DNA of 46,777 nucleotides. Origin: Bacteroidaceae bacterium. Lineage in GTDB: Bacteria > Bacteroidota > Bacteroidia > Bacteroidales > Bacteroidaceae. Location: contig JAGBYI010000097.1 of NCBI GenBank assembly GCA_017628845.1, forward strand, positions 1 through 46,777, in the 5' to 3' direction. This document shows, piece by piece, positions 36,781 through 44,458 of the stretch (position 1 is the first letter of the stretch; the number at the start of each line of letters is the position of its first letter). The translations under genes and the position numbers were made by a program. The notes under the pieces were generated by a model. It did not search any database and was not told the origin of the DNA. It saw only the letters and a program-made list of their open reading frames with translations.

Positions 36781-37265
36781 TTCAAACCTCCACAAGTTTT
36801 TCTTCTGCCATTGCAGCAAGCGACCAGATTCGAGTGCGAAAGTCCCAATTCTGCTGTGATCGCCTTGAAAGAATCGTAAACAACGCCCGTGGTAATACAG
36901 CGAACCTTTCTGTGCTTTGCGATGCTTGCTTTCTCGATGACGTTGCTGTAGTTTAGATTTTCTATCGGGGTCACCCATTCAAGGTTGTCCACACGGTTGT
37001 TAGTGCGTTTTTCGTCCTTGTGGTTCACCTGCGCTTTGTTTTCTGGGTTCGGTATAAACGCCTCTGCCACAATCCGATGAACGAGGAGCTTTTTGTGCTT
37101 GTGCTTTTTGCTCGACAAACTGACACGCAAATACCCGTTGCTCGAGACCTCTTGGCGAAGTCGCTTTCCGTATCTGTTGTAGACGTTGCCAAGCATATCG
37201 ACAGAGTAAGACTCGAAGCCCTTAATCGGTACGGGATCAATCACGCTGACTCTCGCCCCTTTCAT
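36762..37265 (-). CDS. HNH homing endonuclease with NUMOD4
   Basis: This 167-residue protein has a NUMOD4-like start (VPIKGFESYSVDMLGNVYNRYGKRLRQEVSSNGYLRVSL). The HNH block LLVHRIVAEAFIPNPENKAQVNHKDEKRTNNRVDNLEWVT follows, and then a NUMOD1-like tail (RCITTGVVYDSFKAITAELGLSHSNL). It overlaps the start of the ThyX-like gene by 19 bp and is a close relative in architecture of the HNH gene beside the capsid gene. Confidence 0.9.
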   Translation of the reverse strand: MKGARVSVIDPVPIKGFESYSVDMLGNVYNRYGKRLRQEVSSNGYLRVSLSSKKHKHKKLLVHRIVAEAFIPNPENKAQVNHKDEKRTNNRVDNLEWVTPIENLNYSNVIEKASIAKHRKVRCITTGVVYDSFKAITAELGLSHSNLVACCNGRRKTCGGLKWEYLK

Positions 37266-37446
37266 TATTCCACTCTCTGGTGGCTCCGCTCTGGGTGGTG
37301 TGGGGTCTGGTCTTGTAACCGCAAACCTCGCACACGACGTAGAATTTTTCGGGTACTTTCACGGTGACCTTTCGTACACCGGAATCCATGCCGCATATAC
37401 GGCAGTGCTTGAGTTCGGTTCTTCTGGGGCGACCTCCGTAGTTCAT
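37237..37446 (-). CDS. Lar-like zinc-ribbon protein
   Basis: This 69-residue protein (LKHCRICGMDSGVRKVTVKVPEKFYVVCEVCGYKTRPHTTQSGATREWNNE) has the CxxCG...VVCEVCG and ATREWN layout of the Lar/restriction-alleviation-type small phage proteins. Some Lar proteins modulate type I restriction; most are uncharacterised. The C-terminus overlaps the HNH gene by 29 bp. Confidence 0.65.
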   Translation of the reverse strand: MNYGGRPRRTELKHCRICGMDSGVRKVTVKVPEKFYVVCEVCGYKTRPHTTQSGATREWNNERGESQRD

Positions 37447-37970
37447 TCAGGTACCTCCGCATAATCGTTCAGATCCGGCTTGTGCTTGCACGTCCACAGC
37501 GCACACATGATATTCCAGCAGAACGCTCTGTCGTGCGGCTCGTCATCGTCGCCACGCAGCCACTTAATAAAATGACGCACACCGCTGTTGATATAGCATC
37601 GGACAGGGATGCCCTTCTGCCAGTTGTTTTCGCCGTACTTCACAGCGCCGTCCTCGAAGTGCTTGGACACTTCCAACAGCATGGTCGTCCATCTGTGGAA
37701 CGAGTTGTCCATGCTCATGAATGCTGCCAGAGCCTTCACCAGAAAATTGCCGTTTCCGGTTCCTCTAAAGTCTTCGAGTGCATCGAAAACATCCGCCGCC
37801 AAGGGGTCAACGCTGTTTTCGAATTTAATCAGCTTCACGAAATCTGCCACCACATCCAGCGGCAGGAGATCACATCTGCCCTTGCCTTCCTGCATATCTC
37901 GGACGGCGCCGGTGGCGAACTCAGTCCTATCACCGGAATCTTTCAATACTCGCTCGTGTCTCTGTTCCAT
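37443..37970 (-). CDS. dATP/dGTP diphosphohydrolase-like protein (DUF5664)
   Basis: This 175-residue protein contains FATGAVRDMQEGKGRCDLLPLDVVADF near residue 18. Further on it has LLEVSKHFEDGAVKYGENNWQKGIPVRCYINSGVRHFIKWLRGDDDEPHDRAFCWNIMCALWT. This helical pattern with clustered E/D/H is typical of phage nucleotide pyrophosphohydrolases that act on dATP or dGTP. Such enzymes can support modified-base DNA or balance pools; no base-modification enzyme other than the C5-methyltransferase is visible. The ATG has a GGAGGAAAT site. Confidence 0.75.
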   Translation of the reverse strand: MEQRHERVLKDSGDRTEFATGAVRDMQEGKGRCDLLPLDVVADFVKLIKFENSVDPLAADVFDALEDFRGTGNGNFLVKALAAFMSMDNSFHRWTTMLLEVSKHFEDGAVKYGENNWQKGIPVRCYINSGVRHFIKWLRGDDDEPHDRAFCWNIMCALWTCKHKPDLNDYAEVPE

Positions 37971-38167
37971 ATTTCCTCCACATCTGTTCCGGCAACCAGC
38001 TCTTCCCCGCTCACGCCGAGGTAGTAAGCGATGGCCGCTATCGTTTGTTTGCGTTTTACCCCGTAATACAGGGTTCTTCGGGTCACGCCAGACCCCCGCT
38101 GTAAATCGTTCAGCACCTCCCCGCGTTCTGCGAGGAGATTCTGAACTCGATGAATGAACTTAGTCAT
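37943..38167 (-). CDS. Small Cro/C1-type HTH protein
   Basis: This protein has 74 residues from MTKFIHRVQNLLAERGEVLNDLQRGSGVTRRTLYYGVKRKQTIAAIAYYLGVSGEELV, a compact five-helix Cro/C1 HTH with recognition helix around GVTRRTLYYGVK. It is preceded by a tiny membrane gene with ATGA overlap, and overlaps the dATP/dGTP hydrolase start by 28 bp. It probably regulates part of the early operon. Confidence 0.7.
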   Translation of the reverse strand: MTKFIHRVQNLLAERGEVLNDLQRGSGVTRRTLYYGVKRKQTIAAIAYYLGVSGEELVAGTDVEEIWNRDTSEY

Positions 38168-38268
38168 CGTCTCTTGTTTACGGCCGCATAGATGGCCAGT
38201 GCGAGAATTGCGATTGCTTCCACGCCGATCGTGGTAGCGACGCCGAACCAAAAAGGATTTACATACAT
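38164..38268 (-). CDS. Tiny membrane protein, 34 residues
   Basis: The sequence MYVNPFWFGVATTIGVEAIAILALAIYAAVNKRR has one transmembrane helix and a basic end. AAAGGAGTATTTAACT is a good ribosome site. It is coupled to the HTH gene through an ATGA overlap. The role is unknown; its position between VRR-NUC and HTH genes suggests a small regulator or host-membrane effector. Confidence 0.6.
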   Translation of the reverse strand: MYVNPFWFGVATTIGVEAIAILALAIYAAVNKRR

Positions 38269-38270
38269 AG

Positions 38271-38597
38271 TTAAATACTCCTTTCGTTTACGATAGATAG
38301 TGCTTCCTCCACGCTATGAGCGCATCCAGCGATAGCACCGGCGGCTCTCATAGCTTTGAGGAATTTATCTTGGTCTTGCCGAGGTTTTTCGCCGGGCAAT
38401 TTCACCTCGATGTAAATGGCTTTGCCATCCGAGATTCGGTGGCCGAAAATATCAGATTCACCATGCTGACCGATATTTACGATGGCTCCGTATTTCGTGT
38501 AGAACTGACCAACCGTGTGGTTTCGTGCCACACAGCCGTTCTGGCACAAGGCGGCGATGATTTGATTTTGGAGTTTAGTCTCGGGGTTCAGCGGCAA
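38271..38597 (-). CDS. VRR-NUC domain nuclease
   Basis: This 108-residue protein contains the motif HGESDIFGHRISDGKAIYIEVKLPGEKPRQDQDKFLKAM, the E-S-D...I-E-V-K core of VRR-NUC/PD-(D/E)XK nucleases. The compact stand-alone form is common in phages as a structure-specific resolvase-like nuclease. The most likely start is TTG at 38597, because no other suitable start codon precedes the domain; the ribosome site is close. It overlaps the preceding gene by 10 bp. Confidence 0.85.
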   Translation of the reverse strand: MPLNPETKLQNQIIAALCQNGCVARNHTVGQFYTKYGAIVNIGQHGESDIFGHRISDGKAIYIEVKLPGEKPRQDQDKFLKAMRAAGAIAGCAHSVEEALSIVNERSI

Positions 38598-38743
38598 CCA
38601 CCTCTCAGCAAAATCGTCATCAGACCTTGCATGGCTCCGTTGCTGTCTCCAGCAAGGATTTGCCCCTTCAGCGTTCGATACTGATGTTTGGTGAGCTTGC
38701 CACGTGCCGCTTTCAGTTGAGCGAATGCCACGTCAGTTCTCAT
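38588..38743 (-). CDS. Small helical phage protein, 51 residues
   Basis: The sequence MRTDVAFAQLKAARGKLTKHQYRTLKGQILAGDSNGAMQGLMTILLRGGCR is helical and basic. GGAGGTGCAGA precedes the ATG, and the coding region overlaps the methyltransferase end by 11 bp and the VRR-NUC start by 10 bp. LTKHQYRTLKGQILAGDSNGAMQGL is a common motif in uncharacterised phage proteins beside nuclease genes. Confidence 0.65.
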   Translation of the reverse strand: MRTDVAFAQLKAARGKLTKHQYRTLKGQILAGDSNGAMQGLMTILLRGGCR

Positions 38744-40508
38744 TCTGCACCTCCGCAATGCCTTGCATGACATACAGCGCACACGGCAGTGCGATGCCAT
38801 TACCCCACAGCTTATACTCAGCGGAGTCTGTGTGAAGTTTGCTGTACCATGTCAGCATCTGGTCACGGGTATAGTCCTTGACAGCCTTGCCGTTGATGGC
38901 AGCGTGTGTGTTTCGCACGTTCAGCCAGAAAGCGTATTCATCGTCCGTCAGGCTGTCCTTCACGTCGGGGTGCGCCCAATCATCCGGGAAGCCTTGCAAA
39001 CGTGCGCATTCGGTCGGTGTGAGGCGGCGAACGATGTAGCGGACGCGGACAGCGCCAGAATAGTTAAGAGACTGACCGCCGTTAGGTTTGGCTTGCAGTG
39101 TGGGGTACAGTTCCTCGTGTTCGGTGAAATTCCGGCAATCAACTCCGGCGACATCCTCTGCATAAGCAACCGCAGGACGGTCGATGGTGTTCAGCGTGTA
39201 GCACGTTTCGTCGTTCCACCCTCTGCCGTTGCATCCTGCCGTGTCGGCTCGGTCGATACCGTTGCCTTGGAGACAGTAGACAGGAGATCCCTCCACAACA
39301 AACGGCTGATTGTTACCGCCCGTGCCGAGCTGTGCCGGAAGCATCGGGCAAACGTCCAGCGGACCTTTGTAACGAGAATCCTGCGAATGGTTTTCAAAGA
39401 GGTGCTGTTCCTTTATGTACACGGTTGGTTCAGTTCCGCTACACGCAGAGGCGAGAGTGGCTGCGCACTCCTCCTGCCATCCGACGCTGCCAGCCATGCT
39501 CTGGCCAGCTTTGAATCCTGCGGCCACAACAGGCTGAACTACATACTCACGCTCCACACCCTGTCGCATACCGCACCCTTTGAAGTAGCTTGCGTCGAGT
39601 GTTCCTGCAACTTCACCGCTACTGCAAACAGGCTGGAACAGATACTGGTCTTGCGACACACCCAGCGTGGCAGACAGATTATTCTGGATGAGTGCGCCCT
39701 TGCCAGCGGCTTTTCCTGCGGAGTCAACCTCTACACCGCCACGAATTTTTAGGGTGTAGGGGATTACACCGCTTCCTGCGCAATCTGCTGCTCCAGAGCA
39801 ATTCTCAGCATCTCCGGCAACTGCTTCCCTCTGCGCTCCGCTCTGCGCAAAATACCCTCGCAAGCCTTCGCGCTCAAACGATATTTTTCCGGCGCGTTGA
39901 CCTCTAAAATCTGCGACAAGGTAGATTCGACGACGACGTTGGGGGACTCCCCAGTATTGCGCGTCAAGAACGCGGTATGCCAAGCTCCAACCGTCTCCAC
40001 AGTACACGTCTGCGTAAGGCCATCCGGCTTTCGGAACCTCAGGCATAACGGCTGTCGGCTCCGCGATTCTAATAAGCTCTTCAAGGACAACTCGGAAATC
40101 GAGTCCTTTGTTTGAACTGAATGCTCCGGGTACGTTTTCCCAGATTGCATAACGAGGGTATTTTCCATTGGTTACGTTCCTCATTTCCTTAATGATTCGA
40201 ACGGCTTCCATGAACAAGCCGCTTCGCGTGGTCTCATCGTCACCGTTTTCTGTATGCTTGAGACCAGCTCTCTTTCCCGCCACAGAAAGATCCTGGCACG
40301 GGCTGCCGAATGTGATGACATCCACGGGCTCCACCTCGTCACCGCGAACATCCGTCACGCTTCCCAGATGCTTCATGTTCGGGAAACGGCTGCGTGTCAC
40401 GGCGATGGGATACGGCTCGATTTCCGCCGCCCACACAGGCTCGATGCCACACAGGCTTGCTGCAAGCGGAAAACCGCCAGAGCCATCAAATAAACTGCCG
40501 ATTTTCAT
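38733..40508 (-). CDS. DNA cytosine-5 methyltransferase
   Basis: This protein has 591 residues from MKIGSLFDGSGGF, with GGGAGGAAAAAT at the start. All main motifs are present: I (FDGSGGF), IV with the catalytic Cys (GSPCQDLSVAGKR), VI (ENVPGAF), VIII (QRRRRIYLVADF), IX (RRLTPTECARLQGFPDDW) and X (GNGIALPCA). The target recognition stretch between VIII and IX is unusually long (about 270 residues). It has repeats of a Gly/Ser/Asn-rich type, suggesting more than one target or an inserted module. It could protect phage DNA against host restriction. No cognate endonuclease is adjacent. Confidence 0.92.
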   Translation of the reverse strand: MKIGSLFDGSGGFPLAASLCGIEPVWAAEIEPYPIAVTRSRFPNMKHLGSVTDVRGDEVEPVDVITFGSPCQDLSVAGKRAGLKHTENGDDETTRSGLFMEAVRIIKEMRNVTNGKYPRYAIWENVPGAFSSNKGLDFRVVLEELIRIAEPTAVMPEVPKAGWPYADVYCGDGWSLAYRVLDAQYWGVPQRRRRIYLVADFRGQRAGKISFEREGLRGYFAQSGAQREAVAGDAENCSGAADCAGSGVIPYTLKIRGGVEVDSAGKAAGKGALIQNNLSATLGVSQDQYLFQPVCSSGEVAGTLDASYFKGCGMRQGVEREYVVQPVVAAGFKAGQSMAGSVGWQEECAATLASACSGTEPTVYIKEQHLFENHSQDSRYKGPLDVCPMLPAQLGTGGNNQPFVVEGSPVYCLQGNGIDRADTAGCNGRGWNDETCYTLNTIDRPAVAYAEDVAGVDCRNFTEHEELYPTLQAKPNGGQSLNYSGAVRVRYIVRRLTPTECARLQGFPDDWAHPDVKDSLTDDEYAFWLNVRNTHAAINGKAVKDYTRDQMLTWYSKLHTDSAEYKLWGNGIALPCALYVMQGIAEVQNEN

Positions 40509-40514
40509 ATTTTT

Positions 40515-40547
40515 CCTCCCTATACGCATACGGATACGTATACGCAT
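40515..40547. repeat. ATACGC/ATACGG/ATACGT hexamer repeat
   Basis: Between the methyltransferase start and the helicase gene, the plus strand has ATACGCATACGGATACG followed by TATACGCAT. A comparable repeat, with the same hexamers in another order, lies inside the primase linker (32019-32052). It reads in frame as His-Thr-Tyr-Thr-Asp-Thr there but is non-coding here. Confidence 0.5.
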
Positions 40548-41879
40548 CTATCTTCGTCTTCCCCGCAATACTTGCGAGGCCCAGAACGCCGGGTTTTTAT
40601 AACCTTTCGCCTTACCAATGGCGACCAGTTCTTCAAACGTCTGCGCCCTACCCTGTTCCAGCCGAGCCTTTTTCTTTTCGGCTTCCACACGAGCCATCTC
40701 CTCAGCAGTGATCCGCTTAAGTTCGATTTCCTCGTGAGCCTTAATCTCTCGTGGATGCAGCGGGTACTCCGCTCCGCAGAACGGGCAAACGGGTGCTGTT
40801 TTGAACGTCATATAGCATTCCGGACAGGATCGTATGTAGAAATCTCCGTTGCCATCCGTGTTGGGCTTCCGCTTCAGCGGCTCCCCAAGACTCCACACAC
40901 GATTCTCGTCCGGGAGGCCAACGCGGGTATAGTTGCCGACAAAATCGATGATTTTCGCCGTCTTACCCGGCAGATACCTCATGCAGCGCATCATCTGCTG
41001 TATTCCCAATGCCACCGACTCCGTGGGGCGCAGGAGCATACAGCACGTCACTTCGTCGATGGAGACTCCTTCCGAGATAATACCCACGTTGCAGAGGACA
41101 GTTATTACACCTGTTCGGAAATCGTCCATGATCTGTTTTCGCCGTCCTGCCGCAGTTCCAGCAGATAGATACTCAGCTCGGATGCCAGCGGAATTAAAAG
41201 CGTCTGCTGTGGCTCTGGCGTGTTCAACGGATACACAGTAGGCGATGCTCCGTTCGCCCGGAGCAAATTTGCGATACGATGTAATGACATCGCCATAGAT
41301 TGCCCTCTCGTTCATGAGTTTTTCGAGGTCTGATACCACGTAGTCTCCTGCGACCATTCGCAGACCGTCGGTCTCGATTGCCGTCGGAGCGTAGTATTCA
41401 TACGGAGCGAGGTTCCGGTGGTCGATCAGCCATTTGACATCCACACCTTCAACCATAGTGTCGAACACGTCGCCGAGCGGCTTACCGTCCAGTCTGACCG
41501 GCGTGGCCGTCATGCCCACCGTCCACGTGTCATAGTGTCGGATAACCTTCATCCATGAGTTGCTGCGGCTCAGATGCGCCTCGTCGGCTACGATGAGTGC
41601 CGGTGTGGGATACTGCCCCAAGCGATTCGCCTCGGTCAGTATCATCGCCACACGGACATTCTCGATACCGAGGTTGCGGAACAGTCTTTCGTGCTGCTCT
41701 TTAAGCTCCTCTCGGTGTGTCAGCACCAGAGCCTCGCCCCGTGTTTTTCGTACCATCTCGGCAAATAAGTACGACTTACCCGCTCCGCAAGGGGCTACCA
41801 CAACTGGGCGGCGATAGCCTTGCAGGAACGCGGATTGTGTTTTCTGGAACAGGTCGAGCTGATACGGTCTTAGCTCCAT
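40548..41879 (-). CDS. SF2 DNA helicase with zinc ribbon
   Basis: This 443-residue protein has motif I APCGAGKS near residue 30, Ia LTHREEL, II IVADEAHLS, III GMTATPVR, and VI region IQQMMRCMRY. Near the C-terminus a Cys cluster (RSCPECYMTFKTAPVCPFCGAEYP) forms a zinc ribbon. The type is the RecQ/SSL2-like phage helicase found beside recombination genes. It could open replication or repair intermediates together with the Sak4-like ATPase and the single-strand binding protein. It follows the DUF669-like gene with a 3-bp gap. Confidence 0.9.
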   Translation of the reverse strand: MELRPYQLDLFQKTQSAFLQGYRRPVVVAPCGAGKSYLFAEMVRKTRGEALVLTHREELKEQHERLFRNLGIENVRVAMILTEANRLGQYPTPALIVADEAHLSRSNSWMKVIRHYDTWTVGMTATPVRLDGKPLGDVFDTMVEGVDVKWLIDHRNLAPYEYYAPTAIETDGLRMVAGDYVVSDLEKLMNERAIYGDVITSYRKFAPGERSIAYCVSVEHARATADAFNSAGIRAEYLSAGTAAGRRKQIMDDFRTGVITVLCNVGIISEGVSIDEVTCCMLLRPTESVALGIQQMMRCMRYLPGKTAKIIDFVGNYTRVGLPDENRVWSLGEPLKRKPNTDGNGDFYIRSCPECYMTFKTAPVCPFCGAEYPLHPREIKAHEEIELKRITAEEMARVEAEKKKARLEQGRAQTFEELVAIGKAKGYKNPAFWASQVLRGRRR

Positions 41880-41882
41880 GGC

Positions 41883-42353
41883 TTAGAACGGCAGATCCTC
41901 GGCTGCGACGTTCGCGGGCTGGAATACGCCAGCTGCAGGAGCTGCAGTGCCGGAGAACTTAGCAGGAGGCAGTTTGTCCTGACCCTTGCGATTGATAACG
42001 AAAGCGACCTTCGCGCTGGTGTTGCCCATGTACTCCTCGTGCTTCACGCGGACAGCACCCACCTTGCCGATCCACTGCTTACCGGAGCCGAGATTGTGGT
42101 CGGTGATACCGAAGCTGTCGAAGAACTCGCCGATGCGCTGGTTGGTCTTCTTTGGGTCGTTGCGATCCAGAACCAGATAGAACCACAGGCGGCTGCTATG
42201 ACCGCTCACCTCGAAGGTGACTTCATACATTTCGTTTCCGCTCTTGGAAACCTTCTCCTCGACATCGCTGATACGGACGCGGTGGTCACCAGCGGGGATG
42301 ATTGCGAAATCCTTCTCCTCGTAAGAACTGGGGTCAAAATTCCAAGTTGCCAT
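41883..42353 (-). CDS. DUF669-type ssDNA-binding protein
   Basis: This 156-residue protein begins MATWNFDPSSYEEKDFAIIPAGDHRVRISDVEEKVSKSGNEMYEVTFEVSG. It has an OB-like strand pattern and ends in the acidic tip AAEDLPF, resembling the C-terminal tail with which single-strand-binding proteins contact partners. DUF669 proteins are phage SSBs. The gene lies between the helicase and transglycosylase genes. GGAGGAAATTTAAAAA is the ribosome site. Confidence 0.85.
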   Translation of the reverse strand: MATWNFDPSSYEEKDFAIIPAGDHRVRISDVEEKVSKSGNEMYEVTFEVSGHSSRLWFYLVLDRNDPKKTNQRIGEFFDSFGITDHNLGSGKQWIGKVGAVRVKHEEYMGNTSAKVAFVINRKGQDKLPPAKFSGTAAPAAGVFQPANVAAEDLPF

Positions 42354-42356
42354 TTT

Positions 42357-42989
42357 TTAAATTTCCTCCATAGTCAAAATATTCATATAATTGAGTGCGT
42401 TTTTTGCGTACTGACTTACCTTCCCGGCTTTCGCCAGCTTGTTTGCGTAGCTCATGCCGCCGTTGTAGGCGTGTAGCACCCACTCGATTCCACGGTCTTT
42501 GCTTGCCAGTTCTGCGAGATAATCACAGCCCACAAGGAAGTTACTGTACGGGTCTGTGAGATCCGTGACACCGAGTTTCTTCATGCGGTCGCTGTGCCAA
42601 CGTGGCTGTACCTGCATATAACCGACGCTGTCACCGCCATCGCCCTTGATGTTTCGGAAGTTTGTCTCCTTCCAGATAACAGCCAGCGCGAGTTCGTAAG
42701 TAACACCGGTCTCCTCACAGGCTTGCCACAGCAAACGCTGATTCTCTGCGCTCAGAGGGATGTCGTCTCGCACCGGATCGCGTTCCATCGGTACCGCTTC
42801 CGCATCCGTGTTCGCCACTGTGGCTACGATGGGCTTCGGGATTACTCGAACGACCGCTGGCGGGTCCGGCTGTGGCTGTGGCTCGGATACCTCCGTCTCC
42901 GTCCTCGGTCTGCCGTGGATTAGGAGCGCCACAACGAACAAAAACCACACAGCCACGGTCACCAGATATGCGATTCTGTACTTATTCAT
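42357..42989 (-). CDS. Membrane-anchored lytic transglycosylase
   Basis: This 210-residue protein has an N-terminal transmembrane helix (RIAYLVTVAVWFLFVVALLI) and a Pro-rich linker (residues 30-75). An SLT-type domain follows, with LALAVIWKETNFRNIKGDGGDSVGYMQVQP, where the Glu of WKETNF is the expected catalytic acid, and the later LHAYNGGMSYANK block. It cuts peptidoglycan between MurNAc and GlcNAc. Its position in the replication operon, far from the lysis cassette, is unexpected. It might remodel the wall during infection rather than lyse it. Confidence 0.85.
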   Translation of the reverse strand: MNKYRIAYLVTVAVWFLFVVALLIHGRPRTETEVSEPQPQPDPPAVVRVIPKPIVATVANTDAEAVPMERDPVRDDIPLSAENQRLLWQACEETGVTYELALAVIWKETNFRNIKGDGGDSVGYMQVQPRWHSDRMKKLGVTDLTDPYSNFLVGCDYLAELASKDRGIEWVLHAYNGGMSYANKLAKAGKVSQYAKNALNYMNILTMEEI

Positions 42990-43170
42990 CGGTCTTCACC
43001 GTTTCCGACGAGGGTGCAGACTTCAGCAGATAGCCAACCGCATCACGGAATGCATACTCAGACATTCGGTTGTAGAGCTTCTCGATAGACTCCAGCAGTG
43101 CTTCCTTGTGGAGCAGCTCGTCGTAGCGCTCTCGGCTTACGACATCGAACTTTTCATAATCCATCATCAT
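42982..43170 (-). CDS. Small helical phage protein, 62 residues
   Basis: The sequence MMMDYEKFDVVSRERYDELLHKEALLESIEKLYNRMSEYAFRDAVGYLLKSAPSSETVKTDE has a helical, coiled core. GGAGGTGAAGAA lies before the ATG. It overlaps the HD gene by four bases and the transglycosylase gene by eight. No family recognised. Confidence 0.6.
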   Translation of the reverse strand: MMMDYEKFDVVSRERYDELLHKEALLESIEKLYNRMSEYAFRDAVGYLLKSAPSSETVKTDE

Positions 43171-43733
43171 TTCTTCACCTCCGGTACTAATTCAAAATCG
43201 ATTGTTGCTGCCATGTCGGCCGTGTGCAAAAGGAAAGCAAGAGGAAACCGGCGATAAGCGTCATATACGCTGTAATCCTGTGCGGACGCGCCCATGTGGC
43301 AGTTAATAGCAACAGCCTCTTCGTCGGTAAGAGGCATAAACCGCTGAATAAGATACACGCTCTTGCTGCCGTGTCCGCCAAAAGCGAAGTCTTCGTTGAA
43401 TGTATAAAACGGTACTTGAACCCAACGGCCGTATTCATCCTTCTTGTTACGCATTTCCGTTTTGTAACAATTCAGCTTGCAAACATCGTGAAGCAGAGCG
43501 CAGACGGCCGCCGTTTCCGCCGTTACTTTAACCTCTGGGTAGGATTTGAGCAGACGAACCAATTCGTCGAAAACCTTTACGCTGTGATCCGCAAGACCGC
43601 CGGAATATGCCTCGTGAAACTTCGTGGAGGCAGGAGCTGTTTCGAGATCCGTAGACAGAAGCCAATTCCTCAACTGGTCGCAGCCATCTCGTTCGATATA
43701 GGCATTGTAGATTTTCCAAAAACGGTCGTTCAT
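43167..43733 (-). CDS. HD-domain phosphohydrolase
   Basis: This protein has 188 residues from MNDRFWKIYNAYIERDG. The HD signature appears as LADHSVKV near residue 48, LLHDVCKLNCY near 82, then NCHMGAS and LLHTADMAAT in the C-terminal half, giving the H...HD...H...D set. These enzymes hydrolyse nucleotides, ppGpp-like molecules, or nucleic acid 5-prime ends, all plausible in a replication module. It starts inside the end of the Sak4-like gene (4-bp overlap). Confidence 0.8.
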   Translation of the reverse strand: MNDRFWKIYNAYIERDGCDQLRNWLLSTDLETAPASTKFHEAYSGGLADHSVKVFDELVRLLKSYPEVKVTAETAAVCALLHDVCKLNCYKTEMRNKKDEYGRWVQVPFYTFNEDFAFGGHGSKSVYLIQRFMPLTDEEAVAINCHMGASAQDYSVYDAYRRFPLAFLLHTADMAATIDFELVPEVKK

Positions 43734-44368
43734 TTCTTCACCTCCGGTGCAGTAAATACGTTTTCGGGCAAACAGTTCTTTCGCATGTAAAGCTGGTCTT
43801 TCGCCATGATGGTCGGGCTGCCTTCGGTCACGTAGTACCACTGCCTCTTGCCGTCCTTCTCCGCAGATGTGACCCATGCCACCACGGAGCAGAGGCCGCA
43901 TACATTCTGCTTGATTTTCGCCGGGAGCAGAGGCGACACACGGTTGCCGATTTCGCCGGTCGGGAGCGTCACCGTCTCAACATCCTCCCAGCAGTTAAAC
44001 ACCACATTCGTATCACAGAACGCTGCCTTTCGAGCGAGGTACTTCACCTTCGTGTAGATGGCGAGGTAATACTGGCGAATATCGCCGGAGAAGCCGTTCT
44101 CGCGGATCTCAACGATATAGGCATCAATCAGGTCTGTCAGACAGTCCACGATGATGTTGTCGTACTGCTTGCTCTGGGTTGCCGCCTCGAAGCTGTCGAC
44201 GAACTCCTTGAAGTTGCTCGCGGGTTTCACCGTCAGATTGGGACGGTCGAAGTTTCTCAGCACCAGTGCCGAGTTATCACTGCTGATGAGCAAGGTCTTA
44301 CCGGGCAGACGAGTTGAATTGACCGTCTTACCGCTTCCCGGCTGACCGTATAAACACAAAACTGCCAT
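43730..44368 (-). CDS. Sak4-like recombination ATPase
   Basis: This protein has 212 residues from MAVLCLYGQPGSGKT. The Walker A motif GQPGSGKT is at residues 8-15, the Walker B-like NIIVDCLTDLIDAYI near 70, and the later VFNCWEDVETV and DQLYMRKNCLP blocks fit AAA_24/Sak4-type single-strand annealing ATPases of the RecA fold. Such proteins work with phage SSBs. The upstream 90 bp hold two copies of the conserved 13-bp box. The alternative start at 44401 would read through the box. Confidence 0.82.
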   Translation of the reverse strand: MAVLCLYGQPGSGKTVNSTRLPGKTLLISSDNSALVLRNFDRPNLTVKPASNFKEFVDSFEAATQSKQYDNIIVDCLTDLIDAYIVEIRENGFSGDIRQYYLAIYTKVKYLARKAAFCDTNVVFNCWEDVETVTLPTGEIGNRVSPLLPAKIKQNVCGLCSVVAWVTSAEKDGKRQWYYVTEGSPTIMAKDQLYMRKNCLPENVFTAPEVKK

Positions 44369-44387
44369 TATTTTTCCTCCAATAGTT

Positions 44388-44440
44388 ACCCACAGTGACA
44401 TTTAGGGGTAAAAAATTTTGCGTTGTTACCCACCGTGACA
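44388..44440 (-). promoter_or_regulatory. Two copies of the conserved 13-bp box before the Sak4-like gene
   Basis: On the minus strand they read TGTCACTGTGGGT (44388-44400) and TGTCACGGTGGGT (44428-44440), 40 bp apart and in the same orientation. The sequence between is AT-rich. They resemble the boxes before the portal and Cro-like genes. Confidence 0.6.
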
Positions 44441-44458
44441 TGGTGGGCGAAAAAAATA

